Source: an uncultured Clostridia bacterium (GTDB lineage Bacteria; Bacillota; Clostridia; UBA1381). Taken from it: a stretch of DNA of 36,258 bases. The notes under the pieces were generated by a model. It was not told the DNA's origin. It worked only from the letters and a program-made list of their open reading frames with translations, and ran no database searches. The stretch is taken from the NCBI GenBank assembly GCA_947626075.1, contig CANQQW010000014.1, positions 1 to 36,258 of the forward strand. Direction: 5' to 3'. The translations under genes and the position numbers were made by a program. Positions 33,941-36,258 of the stretch are shown here, one piece after another; the stretch's first letter is position 1; each line of letters starts with the position of its first letter.

Positions 33941-34019
33941 GGCGGGCCGAAGTGAACAACACGCTTGCGTGTTGTAGGCATAGGGCTTTGCCCGTATGCC
34001 TTAGCAAATGCAGCCCGCC
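33941..34019. repeat. cloverleaf-shaped intergenic repeat between leuC and leuD
   Basis: An outer stem, GGCGGGC (33941-33947) with GCCCGCC (34013-34019), encloses two hairpins. The first is ACAACACGC (33956-33964) with GCGTGTTGT (33967-33975). The second is AGGCATA-GGGC (33976-33986) with GCCC-g-TATGCCT (33990-34001). As in the repeat at 19685-19800, CCTAC follows on the plus strand. It encodes nothing visible. Confidence 0.7.
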
Positions 34020-34028
34020 CTACAATTC

Positions 34029-35288
34029 TTATACAACATCTTCGGGTGCTGTTATTTTGCCGGTAATCGCGCTTGCCGCCGCAACCTCGGGGCTTGCAAG
34101 ATATACCTCGCTTTCGACGTGTCCCATACGTCCCACAAAGTTTCTGTTCGTGGTCGAAACGCATCTCTCGCCCTCGGCTAAGATACCCATATGACCGCCC
34201 AAACAAGGTCCGCAGGTCGGCGCGGAAATTACGCAGCCCGCCTCAACTAGAGCTGCGAGCGTTCCGTCCTTTAACGCTTCGAGATAAACCGCTTGAGTAG
34301 CCGGGAACACGATAGCGCGTATACCTTTCTTTACCTTTTTGCCCTTTAAAATTTCAGCGGCGTGTCTTAAATCGGAAATTCTTCCGTTTGTGCATGAGCC
34401 AATCACAACCTGGTCGATTGCGACATCGCCCCAGTTTTCGGGAGTGCGCGCGTTTTCCGGCAAGTGCGGGAACGCAACCGTATGCGGAACCTTTGACAAA
34501 TCTATATCTATGACCTTAACGTATTCCGCGTCCGCGTCGGCTGTGAATACCTTGTATTCTCTGTTTGAATGAGATTTCATATACTCAACCGTGAGGTCGT
34601 CAACCTCGAAAATGCCGTTCTTCGCTCCGGCTTCGATCGCCATGTTCGCTATAGTGAAACGGTCGTCCATCGTGAGTGAGTGCATACCCTCTCCCGTAAA
34701 CTCCATTGACTTATAAAGCGCGCCGTCAACGCCTATCATGCCGATTATATGCAAAATCAAATCCTTGCCGCTCACATACTTGTTGAGCTTGCCCGTGAGA
34801 TTAAACTTTATCGCCTCGGGAACCTTGAACCACGCCTTGCCCGTAGCCATACCGGCTGCCATATCCGTCGAGCCTACGCCCGTCGAGAACGCTCCGAGAG
34901 CGCCGTATGTACAGGTGTGCGAGTCCGCGCCTATCACAACGTCGCCCGCTACAACAAGTCCTTTTTCGGGAAGAAGCGCGTGTTCGATTCCGACCTCGCC
35001 TACCTCAAAGTAATTTACGATGTCGTTCTCGTTAGCGAATTTGCGTACCTTTAGCGCCTGCTGCGCCGATTTAATATCCTTGTTCGGCGTGAAATGGTCG
35101 GGTACGAGCGCGATTTTCGCCTTGTCGAACACGCCGCCGCCAATCTTATCAAGCTCGTTGATAGCTACCGGCGATGTTATGTCGTTGCCCAGAACCAAAT
35201 TCAAATCAGCCATAATCAAATCTCCCGCCTTGACGGACTCCTGTCCCGAAGCCGCGGCGAGAATTTTCTGCGTCATTGTCATTCCCAT
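34029..35288 (-). CDS. leuC: 3-isopropylmalate dehydratase large subunit
   Basis: A 419-residue aconitase-family subunit that carries the 4Fe-4S cluster. It shows [37 protein letters not shown] (His/Cys), [17 protein letters not shown] and [17 protein letters not shown], whose cysteines are the cluster ligands. The length of about 420 is that of the two-subunit bacterial/archaeal type. AGGTGAT is about 6 bases before ATG 35288. It is the first gene of the leucine operon; leuA is not in the window. Confidence 0.96.
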   Translation of the reverse strand: MGMTMTQKILAAASGQESVKAGDLIMADLNLVLGNDITSPVAINELDKIGGGVFDKAKIALVPDHFTPNKDIKSAQQALKVRKFANENDIVNYFEVGEVGIEHALLPEKGLVVAGDVVIGADSHTCTYGALGAFSTGVGSTDMAAGMATGKAWFKVPEAIKFNLTGKLNKYVSGKDLILHIIGMIGVDGALYKSMEFTGEGMHSLTMDDRFTIANMAIEAGAKNGIFEVDDLTVEYMKSHSNREYKVFTADADAEYVKVIDIDLSKVPHTVAFPHLPENARTPENWGDVAIDQVVIGSCTNGRISDLRHAAEILKGKKVKKGIRAIVFPATQAVYLEALKDGTLAALVEAGCVISAPTCGPCLGGHMGILAEGERCVSTTNRNFVGRMGHVESEVYLASPEVAAASAITGKITAPEDVV

Positions 35289-35321
35289 GTAAATATCACC
35301 TCTAAGTTTATAATTGTTATT

Positions 35322-35350
35322 ATTTTATCACTTTTTTTCAAATCTTGCAA
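35322..35350 (-). promoter_or_regulatory. sigma-A type promoter of the leucine operon
   Basis: Minus-strand -35 TTGCAA (35345-35350), 17-base spacer and -10 TAAAAT (35322-35327), with TG one base before the -10 box. The leader to leuC is only about 30 bases, so no T-box or long attenuator fits; regulation would have to be through the promoter. Confidence 0.7.
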
Positions 35351-35367
35351 TACGTTTTCATGATTTT

Positions 35368-36258
35368 TTACTCACGCAGTATCCGCTTGCTGCGCGCGGC
35401 GAACATTACCGTTGTGGTGCAAGCCGCTATAACGTCGCTTACGGGTTCAGCCAAGAGCAGTCCCCACACGCCCATGCCGCCGATTTTGGGCAGTATCAGC
35501 GCGAGCGGGAAAAGAAGTATTATTTTTCTAAGACACGCCAGAAACATTGATATTTTCGCCTCGCCGAGCGCAAGAAACGTCTGCTGACACGCGCTCTGCG
35601 CGCCCATTATCGCCATACCCGCCAAAAATACGCGTACGCCGCCGCGTCCTATATGTATAAGCTCCGCGTCGCTTGTAAAAAGCCGCAGGAACAAATCGGG
35701 AAAGGCTTCGATTACGCCGATTACCGCGACCGAAAATATCACGCTCGTTATGAACAGAACCTTGAACGCCTTTTTCACTCTGTCCATATTCTTTGCGCCG
35801 AAATTGTAGCTTATGATTGGCTGCGCGCCCTGCGAGAAGCCCTGCATCGGCATCCAGATAAGCTGCGTCAGGCTGAACAGTACCGACATAAGCGCAACGT
35901 GCAAATCGCTGCCGTATTTGAGCATACCGTTGTTGAACGTTAATTGTATCAAACATTCCGTTGCGTTCATCACAAACGGCGAAATTCCGAGAGACAGCAC
36001 CGACAGTACTACCGCGCCGCTAAGTTTAAGATTTTTAAGCCGTATTTTAAGTATAGTCTTTTTGCCGGTCAGGAATTTAACGACCCATACGCACGACACC
36101 GCCTGCGCTGTTATCGTCGCGAGCGCCGCGCCCTTTACTCCCATATGTAACGCGTAAATAAAAATCGGGTCGAGAATTATGTTTATCACCGCGCCGATAC
36201 AGACCGTCGCCATACTGATTTTCGTAAAGCCCTGATTGGTGATGAACATATTAAGTCC
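35368..36258 (-). CDS. MATE family efflux transporter, C-terminal part
   Basis: The frame is open to the right edge, so the start lies outside the window; 296 residues are visible. They begin GLNMFITNQGFTK, the typical end of the first MATE half, and continue through about eight hydrophobic segments. Within these, MQGFSQGAQPIISYNFGAKN is the second-half MATE motif, and QTFLALGEAKISMFLACLRK is a further family segment. The substrate (drug or metabolite, driven by Na+ or H+) cannot be told. It ends 17 bases before the leucine promoter -35 box, in the same direction, without a clear terminator between. Confidence 0.88.
   Translation of the reverse strand, partial: GLNMFITNQGFTKISMATVCIGAVINIILDPIFIYALHMGVKGAALATITAQAVSCVWVVKFLTGKKTILKIRLKNLKLSGAVVLSVLSLGISPFVMNATECLIQLTFNNGMLKYGSDLHVALMSVLFSLTQLIWMPMQGFSQGAQPIISYNFGAKNMDRVKKAFKVLFITSVIFSVAVIGVIEAFPDLFLRLFTSDAELIHIGRGGVRVFLAGMAIMGAQSACQQTFLALGEAKISMFLACLRKIILLFPLALILPKIGGMGVWGLLLAEPVSDVIAACTTTVMFAARSKRILRE

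Noticed and set aside
35289-35350. T-box or leucine attenuator before leuC
   Set aside because: The predicted transcript start leaves only about 30 bases before leuC, too short for a T-box or a leader peptide with terminator.

Overview
The window looks like chromosome from an anaerobic, probably spore-forming Firmicute of class Clostridia (Oscillospiraceae/Ruminococcaceae-like gene content). The evidence is a complete SCIFF peptide system, the clostridial order gdpP-rplI-dnaB, a MecA adaptor, a VanW-domain protein, a SpoIIQ-like M23 peptidase, a TIGR04086 membrane protein next to yajC, and an archaeal-type AspRS beside gatCAB. Core genes are of middling GC with strong Shine-Dalgarno sequences. 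No tRNA, rRNA, CRISPR array or transposase was seen. Assignments come from reading protein motifs, not from database searches.

Layout. Positions 1-225 hold the 3' end of an ABC-2 type permease. Positions 360-3040 are an AT-rich accessory island with two minus-strand genes: a TcmP-family methyltransferase-like protein (1402-2646) and a small radical-SAM-like protein with a CxxxCxxxC motif (629-1402). The genes are translationally coupled and flanked by a 12-bp perfect inverted repeat (363-374 and 3029-3040). This is the best candidate for a poorly described system. Positions 3212-11915 form one long minus-strand run behind a near-consensus promoter: divergent ParE/ParC-type topoisomerase, citrate synthase, TagA-type glycosyltransferase, dTMP kinase and a secreted DUF5050-like protein, ending in a hairpin at 3045-3080.

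Positions 11989-19172 are plus-strand: a Cys-cluster protein and a VanW protein, then gatC-gatA-gatB-aspS, which together would make Asn-tRNA (and Gln-tRNA) by the indirect route. A promoter followed at once by a 72-nt near-palindrome precedes gatC. Positions 19298-23040 are minus-strand: rhaM, the SCIFF pair (scfA is only 47 codons), TIGR04086, yajC and mecA. A plus-strand SpoIIQ-like peptidase follows at 23208-23984.

Positions 24061-31671 are a compact minus-strand operon of housekeeping genes: MazG-like, gdpP, rplI, dnaB, tilS, ftsH, DUF1858. Positions 31702-35350 are the leucine operon leuC-leuD-leuB, with a DUF4258/YgiT-type toxin-antitoxin-like pair inserted between leuD and leuB and a cloverleaf-shaped repeat between leuC and leuD. 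The right edge cuts a MATE transporter.
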